Shown here piece after piece: positions 49,805-63,280 of a stretch of 64,000 bases of DNA. The position numbers and the translations under genes were made by a program. The stretch is from positions 1 to 64,000 of the forward strand of contig JBHGNT010000007.1 of NCBI GenBank assembly GCA_043228905.1, written 5' to 3'. The stretch is from Azolla caroliniana (lineage: Eukaryota > Polypodiophyta). Under the pieces are notes generated by a model. It had not been told where the DNA came from. It made no database searches and saw only the letters and a program-made list of their open reading frames with translations. Position 1 is the first letter of the stretch. The number at the start of each line of letters is the position of its first letter.

Positions 49805-51866
49805 TATCACACGAGCGAGGTATGAACATTTTAATTTTTTGGCACACTCTTCTCCACTACCTCCCCAAATTTGCTAATTTCCTCATGTCTCTCGACCTTG
49901 CTTTCAAAATCTTGATTTTTTAATTTTATATCATAGCTAGCGTTCTTAGCTTCGATTCGCATGTTTGAACACAAAAATCCGATATCACACGAGCCAGGTA
50001 TGAACATTTTAATTTATTGGCACACTCTTCTCCACTACCTCCTCAAATAAGCTAATTTCGTCATGTCTCTCGACCTGAGTTCCAAAACCTTGATTTTTTA
50101 ATTCTATATCATAGCTAGCGTTGTTAGCTTCGTTTCGCATGTTTGAACACAGAAATCCGATATCACACGAGCCAGGTATAAACATTTTAATTTACTCACT
50201 GGCACTTCTCAACTCCATCCTCAAATAAGCTAATTTCCTCATGTCTCTCGACCTTGCTTTCAAAATCTCGAAATTTTACTTCTATATCATTGCTAGCGTT
50301 GTTAGCTTCGATTCGCATGTTTGAACACAAAAATCCGATATCACACGAGCGAGGTATGAATATTTTAATTTACTGACACACTCTTCTCCACTACCTCCTC
50401 AAATTTGCTAATTTCCTCATGTCTCTCGACTTGAGTTTCAAAATCTTGATTATTTATTTCCATATCATAGCTAGCGTTGTTAGCTTCGTTTCGCATGTTT
50501 GAACAGAGAAATCCGAAATCACACGAGCCAGGTATGAACATTTTAATTTACTCACTGGCTCTTCTCAACTCCATTATCAAATAAGCAAATTTCCTCATGT
50601 CTCTCGACCTGGGTTTCAAAATCTTGATTTTTTAATTCTATATCATACCTAGCATTGTTAGCTTCGATTCGCATGTTTGAACGCAAAAATCCGATATCAC
50701 AAGAGCCAGGTATGAACATTTTAATTTACTGACACACTCTTCTCCACTACCTCCTCAAATTTGCTAATTTCCTCATGTCTCTCGACCTGAGTTTCAAAAT
50801 CTTGATTTTTTAATTTTATATCATAGCTTGCGTTGTTAGCTTCGATTCGCATGTTTGAACACAAAAATCCGATATCACACGAGCGAGGTATGAACATTTT
50901 AATTTACTGACACACTCTTCTCCACTACCTCCCCAAATTTGCTAATTTCCTCATGTCTCTCGACCTGAGTTTCAAAATCATGATTTTTTAATTCTATATC
51001 ATAGCTAGCGTTGTTAGCTTCGATTCGCATGTTTGAACACAAAAATCCGATATCACACGAGCGAGGTATGAACATTTTAATTTTTTGGCACACTCTTCTC
51101 CACTACCTCCCCAAATTTGCTAATTTCCTCATGTCTCTCGACCTTGCTTTCAAAATCTTGATTTTTTAATTTTATATCATAGCTAGCGTTCTTAGCTTCG
51201 ATTCGCATGTTTGAACACAAAAATCCGATATCACACGAGCCAGGTATGAACATTTTAATTTATTGGCACACTCTTCTCCACTACCTCCTCAAATAAGCTA
51301 ATTTCGTCATGTCTCTCGACCTGAGTTCCAAAACCTTGATTTTTTAATTCTATATCATAGCTAGCGTTGTTAGCTTCGTTTCGCATGTTTGAACACAGAA
51401 ATCCGATATCACACGAGCCAGGTATAAACATTTTAATTTACTCACTGGCACTTCTCAACTCCATCCTCAAATAAGCTAATTTCCTCATGTCTCTCGACCT
51501 TGCTTTCAAAATCTCGAAATTTTACTTCTATATCATTGCTAGCGTTGTTAGCTTCGATTCGCATGTTTGAACACAAAAATCCGATATCACACGAGCGAGG
51601 TATGAATATTTTAATTTACTGACACACTCTTCTCCACTACCTCCTCAAATTTGCTAATTTCCTCATGTCTCTCGACTTGAGTTTCAAAATCTTGATTATT
51701 TATTTCCATATCATAGCTAGCGTTGTTAGCTTCGTTTCGCATGTTTGAACAGAGAAATCCGAAATCACACGAGCCAGGTATGAACATTTTAATTTACTCA
51801 CTGGCTCTTCTCAACTCCATTATCAAATAAGCAAATTTCCTCATGTCTCTCGACCTGGGTTTCAAA
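49805..51866. repeat. Tandem 1246-bp (7-monomer) higher-order repeat
   Basis: 49805-50620 and 51051-51866 match at an offset of 1,246 bp, seven monomers. They share TTTTAATTTTTTGGCAC and the variant GTATGAATATTTT (about 50357 and 51603). Confidence 0.8.
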
Positions 51867-54800
51867 ATCTTGATTTTTTAATTCTATATCATAGCTAGCA
51901 TTGTTAGCTTCGCTTCGCATGTTTGAACGCAAAAATCCGATATCACACGAGCCAGATATAAACATTTTAATTTACTGACACACTCTTCTCCACTACCTCC
52001 TAAAATTTGCTAATTTCCTCATGTCTCTCGACCTGAGTTTCAAAATATTGATTTTTTAATTTTATATCATACCTAGCGTTCTTAGCTTCGATTCGCATGT
52101 TTGAACACAAAAATCCGATATCACACGAGCGAGGTATGAACATTTTAATTTATTGGCACACTCTTCTCCACTACCTCCTCAAATAAGCTAATTTCGTCAT
52201 GTCTCTCGACCTGAGTTCCAAAACCTTGATTTTTTAATTCTATATCATAGCTAGCGTTGTTAGCTTCGTTTCGCATGTTTGAACAGAGAAATCCGATATC
52301 ACACGAGCCAGGTATAAACATTTTAATTTACTCACTGGCACTTCTCAACTCCATCCTCAAATAAGCTAATTTCCTCATGTCTCTCGACCTTGCTTTCAAA
52401 ATCTCGAAATTTTACTTCTATATCATTGCTAGCGTTGTTAGCTTCGATTCGCATGTTTGAACACAAAAATCCGATATCACACGAGCGAGGTATGAACATT
52501 TTAATTTATTGGCACACTCTTCTCCACTACCTCCTCAAATAAGCTAATTTCGTCATGTCTCTCGACCTGAGTTCCAAAACCTTGATTTTTTAATTCTATA
52601 TCATAGCTAGCGTTGTTAGCTTCGTTTCGCATGTTTGAACAGAGAAATCCGATATCACACGAGCCAGGTATAAACATTTTAATTTACTCACTGGCACTTC
52701 TCAACTCCATCCTCAAATAAGCTAATTTCCTCATGTCTCTCGACCTTGCTTTCAAAATCTCGAAATTTTACTTCTATATCATTGCTAGCGTTGTTAGCTT
52801 CGATTCGCATGTTTGAACACAAAAATCCGATATCACACGAGCGAGGTATGAACATTTTAATTTATTGGCACACTCTTCTCCACTACCTCCTCAAATAAGC
52901 TAATTTCGTCATGTCTCTCGACCTGAGTTCCAAAACCTTGATTTTTTAATTCTATATCATAGCTAGCGTTGTTAGCTTCGTTTCGCATGTTTGAACACAG
53001 AAATCCGATATCACACGAGCCAGGTATAAACATTTTAATTTACTCACTGGCACTTCTCAACTCCATCCTCAAATAAGCTAATTTCCTCATGTCTCTCGAC
53101 CTTGCTTTCAAAATCTCGAAATTTTACTTCTATATCATTGCTAGCGTTGTTAGCTTCGATTCGCATGTTTGAACACAAAAATCCGATATCACACGAGCGA
53201 GGTATGAACATTTTAATTTATTGGCACACTCTTCTCCACTACCTCCTCAAATAAGCTAATTTCGTCATGTCTCTCGACCTGAGTTCCAAAACCTTGATTT
53301 TTTAATTCTATATCATAGCTAGCGTTGTTAGCTTCGTTTCGCATGTTTGAACAGAGAAATCCGATATCACACGAGCCAGGTATAAACATTTTAATTTACT
53401 CACTGGCACTTCTCAACTCCATCCTCAAATAAGCTAATTTCCTCATGTCTCTCGACCTTGCTTTCAAAATCTCGAAATTTTACTTCTATATCATTGCTAG
53501 CGTTGTTAGCTTCGATTCGCATGTTTGAACACAAAAATCCGATATCACACGAGCGAGGTATGAACATTTTAATTTATTGGCACACTCTTCTCCACTACCT
53601 CCTCAAATAAGCTAATTTCGTCATGTCTCTCGACCTGAGTTTCAAAACCTTGATTTTTTAATTCTATATCATAGCTAGCGTTGTTAGCTTCGTTTCGCAT
53701 GTTTGAACACAGAAATCCGATATCACACGAGCCAGGTATAAACATTTTAATTTACTCACTGGCACTTCTCAACTCCATCCTCAAATAAGCTAATTTCCTC
53801 ATGTCTCTCGACCTTGCTTTCAAAATCTCGAAATTTTACTTCTATATCATTGCTAGCGTTGTTAGCTTCGATTCGCATGTTTGAACACAAAAATCCGATA
53901 TCACACGAGCGAGGTATGAACATTTTAATTTACTGACACACTCTTCTCCACTACCTCCTCAAATTTGCTAATTTCCTCATGTCTCTCGACTTGAGTTTCA
54001 AAATCTTGATTATTTATTTCCATATCATAGCTAGCGTTGTTAGCTTCGTTTCGCATGTTTGAACAGAGAAATCCGAAATCACACGAGCCAGGTATGAACA
54101 TTTTAATTTACTCACTGGCTCTTCTCAACTCCATTATCAAATAAGCAAATTTCCTCATGTCTCTCGACCTGTGTTTCAAAATCTTGATTTTTTAATTCTA
54201 TATCACAAGAGCCAGGTATAAACATTTTAATTTACTCACTGGCACTTCTCAACTCCATCCTCAAATAAGCTAATTTCCTCATGTCTCTCGACCTAGGTTT
54301 TAAAATCTTTCATTTTTAATTGTATATCATAGCTAGCGTTGTTAGCTTCGATTCGCATGTTTGAACACAAAAATCCGATATCACACGAGCGAGGTATGAA
54401 CATTTTAATTTACTGACACACTCTTCTCCACTACCTCCTCAAATTTGCTAATTTCCTCATGTCTCTCGACTTGAGTTTCAAAATCTTGATTATTTATTTC
54501 CATATCATAGCTAGCGTTGTTAGCTTCGTTTCGCATGTTTGAACAGAGAAATCCGAAATCACACGAGCCAGGTATGAAAATTTTAATTTACTCACTGGCT
54601 CTTCTCAACTCCATTATCAAATAAGCAAATTTCCTCATGTCTCTCGACCTGGGTTTCAAAATCTTGATTTTTTAATTCTATATCACAAGAGCCAGGTATA
54701 AACATTTTAATTTACTCACTGGCACTTCTCAACTCCATCCTCAAATAAGCTAATTTCCTCATGTCTCTCGACCTAGGTTTTAAAATCTTTCATTTTTAAT

Positions 54801-57800
54801 TGTATATCATAGCTAGCGTTGTTAGCTTCGATTCGCATGTTTGAACACAAAAATCCGATATCACACGAGCGAGGTATGAACATTTTAATTTACTGACACA
54901 CTCTTCTCCACTACCTCCTCAAAATTTGCTAATTTCCTCATGTCTCTCGACCTGAGTTCCAAAACCTTGATTTTTTAATTCTATATCATAGCTAGCGTTG
55001 TTAGCTTCGTTTCGCATGTTTGAACACAGAAATCCGATATCACACGAGCCAGGTATAAACATTTTAATTTACTCACTGGCACTTCTCAACTCCATCCTCA
55101 AATAAGCTAATTTCCTCATGTCTCTCGACCTGGGTTTCAAAATCTTGATTTTTTAATTCTATATCATAGCTAGCATTGTTTGCTTCGATTCGCATGTTTG
55201 AACACAAAAATCCGATATCACACGAGCAAGGTATGAACATTTTAATTTACTGACACACTCTTCTCCACTACCTCCTCAAATTTGCTAATTTCCTCATGTC
55301 TCTCGACTTGAGTTTCAAAATCTTGATTTTTTATTTCCATATCATAGCTAGCGTTGTTAGCTTCGTTTCGCATGTTTGAACAGAGAAATCCGAAATCACA
55401 CGAGCCAGGTATGAACATTTTAATTTACTCACTGGCTCTTCTCAACTCCATCTTCAAATAAGCTAATTTCCTCATGTCTCTCGACCTGGGTTTCAAAATC
55501 TTGATTTTTTAATGCTATATCATAGCTAGCATTGTTAGCTTCGCTTCGCATGTTTGAACGCAAAAATCCGATATCACAAGAGCCAGGTATGAACATTTTA
55601 ATTTACTGACACACTCTTCTCCACTACCTCCTCAAATTTGCTAATTTCCTCATGTCTCTCGACCTGAGTTTCAAAATATTGATTTTTTAATTTTATATCA
55701 TAGCTAGCGTTCTTAGCTTCGATTCGCATGTTTGAACACAAAAATCCGATATCACACGAGCGAGGTATGAACATTTTAATTTATTGGCACACTCTTCTCC
55801 ACTACCTCCTCAAATAAGTTAATTTCGTCATGTCTCTCGACCTGAGTTCCAAAACCTTGATTTTTTAATTCTATATCATAGCTAGCGTTGTTAGCTTCGT
55901 TTCGCATGTTTGAACACAGAAATCCGATATCACACGAGCCAGGTATAAACATTTTAATTTACTCACTGGCACTTCTCAACTCTATCCTCAAATAAGCTAA
56001 TTTCCTCATGTCTCTCGACCTTGCTTTCAAAATCTCGAAATTTTACTTCTATATCATTGCTAGCGTTGTTAGCTTCGATTCGCATGTTTGAACACAAAAA
56101 TCCGATATCACACGAGCGAGGTATGAACATTTTAATTTACTGACACACTCTTCTCCACTACCTCCTCAAATTTGCTAATTTCCTCATGTCTCTCGACTTG
56201 AGTTTCAAAATCTTGATTATTTATTTCCATATCATAGCTAGCGTTGTTAGCTTCGTTTCGCATGTTTGAACAGAGAAATCCGAAATCACACGAGCCAGGT
56301 ATGAACATTTTAATTTACTCACTGGCTCTTCTCAACTCCATTATCAAATAAGCAAATTTCCTCATGTCTCTCGACCTGGGTTTCAAAATCTTGATTTTTT
56401 AATTCTATATCATACCTAGCATTGTTAGCTTCGATTCGCATGTTTGAACGCAAAAATCCGATATCACAAGAGCCAGGTATGAACATTTTAATTTACTGAC
56501 ACACTCTTCTCCACTACCTCCTCAAATTTGCTAATTTCCTCATGTCTCTCGACCTGAGTTTCAAAATCTTGATTTTTTAATTTTATATCATAGCTAGCGT
56601 TGTTAGCTTCGATTCGCATGTTTGAACACAAAAATCCGATATCACACGAGCGAGGTATGAACATTTTAATTAATTGACACACTCTTCTCCACTACCTCCT
56701 CAAATAAGCTAATTTCCTCATGTCTCTCGACCTGAGTTTCAAAACCTTGAATTTTTAATTCTATATCATAGCTAGCGTTGTTAGCTTCGTTTCGCATGTT
56801 TGAACACAGAAATCCGATATCACACGAGCCAGGTATAAACATTTTAATTTACTCACTGGCACTTCTCAACTCCATCCTCAAATAAGCTAATTTCCTCATG
56901 TCTCTCGACCTTGCTTTCAAAATCGTGAATTTTTACTTCTATATCATTTCTAGCGTTGTTTGCTTCGATTCGCATGTTTGAACACAAAAATCCGATATCA
57001 CACGAGCAAGGTATGAACATTTTAATTTACTGACACACTCTTCTCCACTACCTCCTCAAATTTGCTAATTTCCTCATGTCTCTCGACTTGAGTTTCAAAA
57101 TCTTGATTTTTTATTTCCATATCATAGCTAGCGTTGTTAGCTTCGTTTCGCATGTTTGAACAGAGAAATCCGAAATCACACGAGCCAGGTATGAACATTT
57201 TAATTTACTCACTGGCTCTTCTCAACTCCATCTTCAAATAAGCTAATTTCCTCATGTCTCTCGACCTGGGTTTCAAAATCTTGATTTTTTAATTCTATAT
57301 CATAGCTAGCATTGTTAGCTTCGCTTCGCATGTTTGAACGCAAAAATCCGATATCACACGAGCCAGATATAAACATTTTAATTTACTGACACACTCTTCT
57401 CCACTACCTCCTCAAATTTGCTAATTTCCTCATGTCTCTCGACCTGAGTTTCAAAATATTGATTTTTTAATTTTATATCATAGCTAGCGTTCTTAGCTTC
57501 GATTCGCATGTTTGAACACAAAAATCCGATATCACACGAGCGAGGTATGAACATTTTCATTTATTGGCACACTCTTCTCCACTACCTCCTCAAATAAGCT
57601 AATTTCGTCATGTCTCTCGACCTGAGTTCCAAAACCTTGATTTTTTAATTCTATATCATAGCTAGCGTTGTTAGCTTCGTTTCGCATGTTTGAACACAGA
57701 AATCCGATATCACACGAGCCAGGTATAAACATTTTAATTTACTCACTGGCACTTCTCAACTCCATCCTCAAATAAGCTAATTTCCTCATGTCTCTCGACC

Positions 57801-60800
57801 TTGCTTTCAAAATCTCGAAATTTTACTTCTATATCATTGCTAGCGTTGTTAGCTTCGATTCGCATGTTTGAACACAAAAATCCGATATCACACGAGCGAG
57901 GTATGAACATTTTTATTTACTGACACACTCTTCTCCACTACCTCCTCAAAATTTGCTAATTTCCTCATGTCTCTCGACCTGAGTTTCAAAATCTTGATTT
58001 TTTAATTTTATATCATAGCTAGCGTTGTTAGCTTCGTTTCGCATGTTTGAACACAGAAATCCGATATCACACGAGCCAGGTATAAACATTTTAATTTACT
58101 CACTGGCACTTCTCAACGCCATCCTCAAATAAGCTAATTTCCTCATGTCTCTCGACCTAGGTTTTAAAATCTTTCATTTTTAATTGTATATCATAGCTAG
58201 CGTTGTTAGCTTCGTTTCGCATGTTTGAACACAAAAATCCGATATCACACGAGCCAGGTATGAACATTTTAATTTATTGGCACACTCTTCTCCACTACCT
58301 CCTCAAATAAGCTAATTTCCTCATGTCTCTCGACCTGAGTTTCAAAACCTTGATTTTTTAATTCTATATCATAGCTAGCGTTGTTTGCTTCGATTCGCAT
58401 GTTTGAACACAAAAATCCGATATCACACGAGCAAGGTATGAACATTTTAATTTACTGACAAACTCTTCTCCACTACCTCCTCAAATTTGCTAATTTCGTC
58501 ATGTCTCTCGACCTAAGTCTCAAAATCTTGATTTTTTAATTCTATATTATAGCTAGCGTTGTTAGCTTCGATTTGCATGTTTGAACACAGAAATCCGATA
58601 TCACACGAGCCAGATATGAACATTTTAATTTACTGACGCACTCTTTTCTACTGCCTCCTCAAAATTTGCTAATTTTCTCATGTCTCTCGACCTGAGTTTC
58701 AAAATCTTGATTTTTTAATTCTATATTATGGCTAGCGTTCTTAGCTTCGATTCGCATGTTTGAACACAAAAATCCGATATCACAGGAGCCAGGCATGAAC
58801 ATTTTAATTTACTGACATACTCTTCTCCAAAGCCTCCTCAAATAAGCTAATTTCCTCATGTCTCTCGACCTGGCTTTCTAAATCTTGAATTTTTACTTCT
58901 ATATCATAGCTAGGATTGTTAGCTTCGATTCGAATGTTTGAACACAAAAATCCGATATCACACGAGCCAGATATGAACATTTTAATTTACTGACACACTC
59001 TTCTCCACTACCTCCTCAAATTTGCTAATTTCCTCATGTCTCTCGACCTGAGTTTCAAAATCTTGATTTTTTAATTTTATATCATAGCTAGCGTTCTTAG
59101 CTTCGATTCGCATGTTTGAACACAAAAATCCGATATCACACGAGCGAGGTATGAACATTTTAATTTATTGGCACACTCTTCTCCACTACCTCCTCAAATA
59201 AGCTTATTTCGTCATGTCTCTCGACCTGAGTTCCAAAACCTTGATTTTTTAATTCTATATCATAGCTAGCGTTGTTAGCTTCGTTTCGCATGTTTGAACA
59301 CAGAAATCCGATATAACACGAGCCAGGTATAAACATTTTAATTTACTCACTGGCACTTCTCAACTCCATCCTCAAATAAGCTAATTTCCTCATGTCTCTC
59401 GACCTAGGTTTTAAAATCTTTAATTTTTAATTGTATATCATAGCTAGCGTTGTTAGCTTCGATTCGCATGTTTGAACACAAAAATCCGATATCACACGAG
59501 CGAGGTATGAACATTTTAATTTATTGACACACTCTTCTCCACTACCTCCTCAAATAAGCTAATTTCCTCATGTCTCTCGACCTGAGTTTCAAAACCTTGA
59601 TTTTTTAATTCTATATCATAGCTAGCGTTGTTAGCTTCGTTTCGCATGTTTGAACACAGAAATCCGATATCACACGAGCCAGGTATAAACATTTTAATTT
59701 ACTCACTGGCACTTCTCAACTCCATCCTCAAATAAGCTAATTTCCTCATGTCTCTCGACCTGGGTTTCAAAATCTTGATTTTTTAATTCTATATCATAGC
59801 TAGCATTGTTAGCTTCGATTCGCATGTTTGAACACAAAAATCCGATATCACACGAGCCAGATATGAACATTTTAATTTACTGACACACTCTTCTCCACTA
59901 CCTCCTCAAATTTGCTAATTTCCTCATGTCTCTCGACCTGAGTTTCAAAATCTTGATTTTTTAATTTTATATCATAGCTAGCGTTGTTAGCTTCGATTCG
60001 CATGTTTGAACACAAAAATCCGATATCACACGAGCGAGGTATGAACATTTTAATTAATTGACACACTCTTCTCCACTACCTCCTCAAATAAGCTAATTTC
60101 CTCATGTCTCTCGACCTGAGTTTCAAAACCTTGAATTTTTAATTCTATATCATAGCTAGCGTTGTTTGCTTCGATTCGCATGTTTGAACACAAAAATCCG
60201 ATATCACACGAGCAAGGTATGAACATTTTAATTTACTCACTGGCACTTCTCAACTCCATCCTCAAATAAGCTAATTTCCTCATGTCTCTCGACCTTGCTT
60301 TCAAAATCGTGAATTTTTACTTCTATATCATTTCTAGCGTTGTTTGCTTCGATTCGCATGTTTGAACACAAAAATCCGATATCACACGAGCAAGGTATGA
60401 ACATTTTAATTTACTGACACACTCTTCTCCACTACCTCCTCAAATTTGCTAATTTCCTCATGTCTCTCGACTTGAGTTTCAAAATCTTGATTTTTTATTT
60501 CCATATCATAGCTAGCGTTGTTAGCTTCGTTTCGCATGTTTGAACAGAGAAATCCGAAATCACACGAGCCAGGTATGAACATTTTAATTTACTCACTGGC
60601 TCTTCTCAACTCCATCTTCAAATAAGCTAATTTCCTCATGTCTCTCGACCTGGGTTTCAAAATCTTGATTTTTTAATTCTATATCATAGCTAGCATTGTT
60701 AGCTTCGCTTCGCATGTTTGAACGCAAAAATCCGATATCACACGAGCCATATATAAACATTTTAATTTACTGACACACTCTTCTCCACTACCTCCTCAAA

Positions 60801-63280
60801 TTTGCTAATTTCCTCATGTCTCTCGACCTGAGTTTCAAAATATTGATTTTTTAATTTTATATCATAGCTAGCGTTCTTAGCTTCGATTCGCATGTTTGAA
60901 CACAAAAATCCGATATCACACGAGCCAGGTATGAACATTTTAATTTATTGGCACACTCTTCTCCACTACCTCCTCAAATAAGCTAATTTCGTCATGTCTC
61001 TCGACCTGAGTTCCAAAACCTTGATTTTTTAATTCTATATCATAGCTAGCGTTGTTAGCTTCGTTTCGCATGTTTGAACACAGAAATCCGATATCACACG
61101 AGCCAGGTATAAACATTTTAATTTACTCACTGGCACTTCTCAACCCCATCCTCAAATAAGCTAATTTCCTCATGTCTCTCGACCTTGCTTTCAAAATCTC
61201 GAAATTTTACTTCTATATCATTGCTAGCGTTGTTAGCTTCGATTCGCATGTTTGAACACAAAAATCCGATATCACACGAGCGAGGTATGAACATTTTAAT
61301 TTACTGACACACTCTTCTCCACTACCTCCTCAAAATTTGCTAATTTCCTCATGTCTCTCGACCTGAGTTTCAAAATCTTGATTTTTTAATTTTATATCAT
61401 AGCTAGCGTTGTTAGCTTCGTTTCGCATGTTTGAACACAGAAATCCGAAATCACACGAGCCAGGTATAAACATTTTAATTTACTCACTGGCACTTCTCAA
61501 CTCCATCCTCAAATAAGCTAATTTCCTCATGTCTCTCGACCTAGGTTTTAAAATCTTTCATTTTTAATTGTATATCATAGCTAGCGTTGTTAGCTTCGAT
61601 TCGCATGTTTGAACACAAAAATCCGATATCACACGAGCGAGGTATGAACATTTTAATTTATTGACACACTCTTCTCCACTACCTCCTCAAATAAGCTAAT
61701 TTCCTCATGTCTCTCGACCTGAGTTTCAAAACCTTGATTTTTTAATTCTATATCATAGCTAGCGTTGTTAGCTTCGTTTCGCATGTTTGAACACAGAAAT
61801 CCGATATCACACGAGCCAGGTATAAACATTTTAATTTACTCACTGGCACTTCTCAACTCCATCCTCAAATAAGCTAATTTCCTCATGTCTCTCGACCTTG
61901 CTTTCAAAATCTGGAATTTTTACTTCTATCATAGCTAGCGTTGTTAGCTTCGATTCGCATGTTTGAACACAAAAATCCGATATCACACGAGCCAGGTATG
62001 AACATTTTAATTTACTGACACACTCTTCTCCACTACCTCCCCAAATTTGCTAATTTCCTCATGTCTCTCGACCTGAGTTTCAAAATCATGATTTTCTAAT
62101 TCTATATCATAGCTAGCGTTGTTAGCTTCGATTCACATGTTTGAACACAAAAATCCGATATCACACGAGCCAGGTATGAACATTTTAATTTATTGACATA
62201 CTCTTCTCCACTACCTCCTCAAATAAGCTAATTTCGTCATGTCTCTCGACCTAAGTTCCAAAACCTTGATTTTTTAATTCTATATCATAGCTAGCGTTGT
62301 TAGCTTCGTTTCGCATGTTTGAAGACAGAAATCCGATATCACACGAGCCAGGTATAAACATTTTAATTTACTCATTGGCACTTCTCAACTCCATCCTAAA
62401 ATAATCTAATTTCCTCATGTCTCTCGACCTTGCTTTCAAAATCTTGAATTTTTACTTCTATATCATTGCTAGCGTTGTTAGCCTCGATTCGCATGTTTGA
62501 ACACAAAAATCCGATATCACACGAGCCAGGTATGAACATTTTAATTTACTGACACACTCTTGTCCACTACCTACTCAAATTTGCTAATTTCCTCATGTAC
62601 CTCGACCTGAGTTTCAAAATCTTGATTTTTTAATTCTATATTATGGCTAGCGTTGTTAGCTTCGATTCGCATGTTTGAACACAAAAATCCGATATCACAG
62701 GAGCCAGGTATGAATATTTTAATTTACTGACATACTCTTCTCCAAAGCCTCCTCAAATTTGCTAATTTCCTCATGTCTCTCGACCTGGCTTTCAAAATCT
62801 TGAATTTTTACTTCTATATCATAGCTAGGATTGTTAGCTTCGATTCGCATGTTTGAACACAAAAATCTGATATCACACGAGCCAGATATGAACATTTTAA
62901 TTTACTGACACACTCTTCTCCACTACCTCCTCAAATTTGCTAATTTCCTCATGTCTCTCGACTTGAGTTTCAAAATCTTGATTATTTATTTCCATAGCAT
63001 AGCTAGCGTTGTTAGCTTCGTTTCGCATGTTTGAACAGAGAAATCCGAAATCACACGAGCCAGGTATGAACATTTTAATTTACTCACTGGCTCTTCTCAA
63101 CTCCATTATCAAATAAGCTAATTTCCTCATGTCTCTCGACCTGGGTTTCAAAATCCTAATTTTTTAATTCTATATCATACCTAGCATTGTTAGCTTCGAT
63201 TCGCATGTTTGAACGCAAAAATCCGATATCACAAGAGCCAGGTATGAACATTTTAATTTACTGACACACTCTTCTCCACT
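51860..63280. repeat. 11-kb satellite duplication, copy B (partner 24330-35400)
   Basis: Second copy of the 11-kb block, with a five-copy dimer run where A has four. A patch at about 60165-60217 carries a cluster of differences from A that match a neighbouring monomer. Confidence 0.85.
52130..53909. repeat. Homogenised 356-bp dimer run, 5 copies
   Basis: Units start at about 52130, 52485, 52841, 53197 and 53553. Several carry ACAGAGAAATCCGATATC where the other runs mostly have ACACAGAAATCC. Confidence 0.86.

Noticed and set aside
9590-60066. About 17 minus-strand frames of 58-74 codons in the satellite with nearly the same peptide
   Set aside because: They are the monomer read in its one open frame. 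The 178-bp period breaks the frame each unit, only a small fraction of monomers is open from end to end, and differences among them change residues freely. I see no start context or neighbour that suggests translation.
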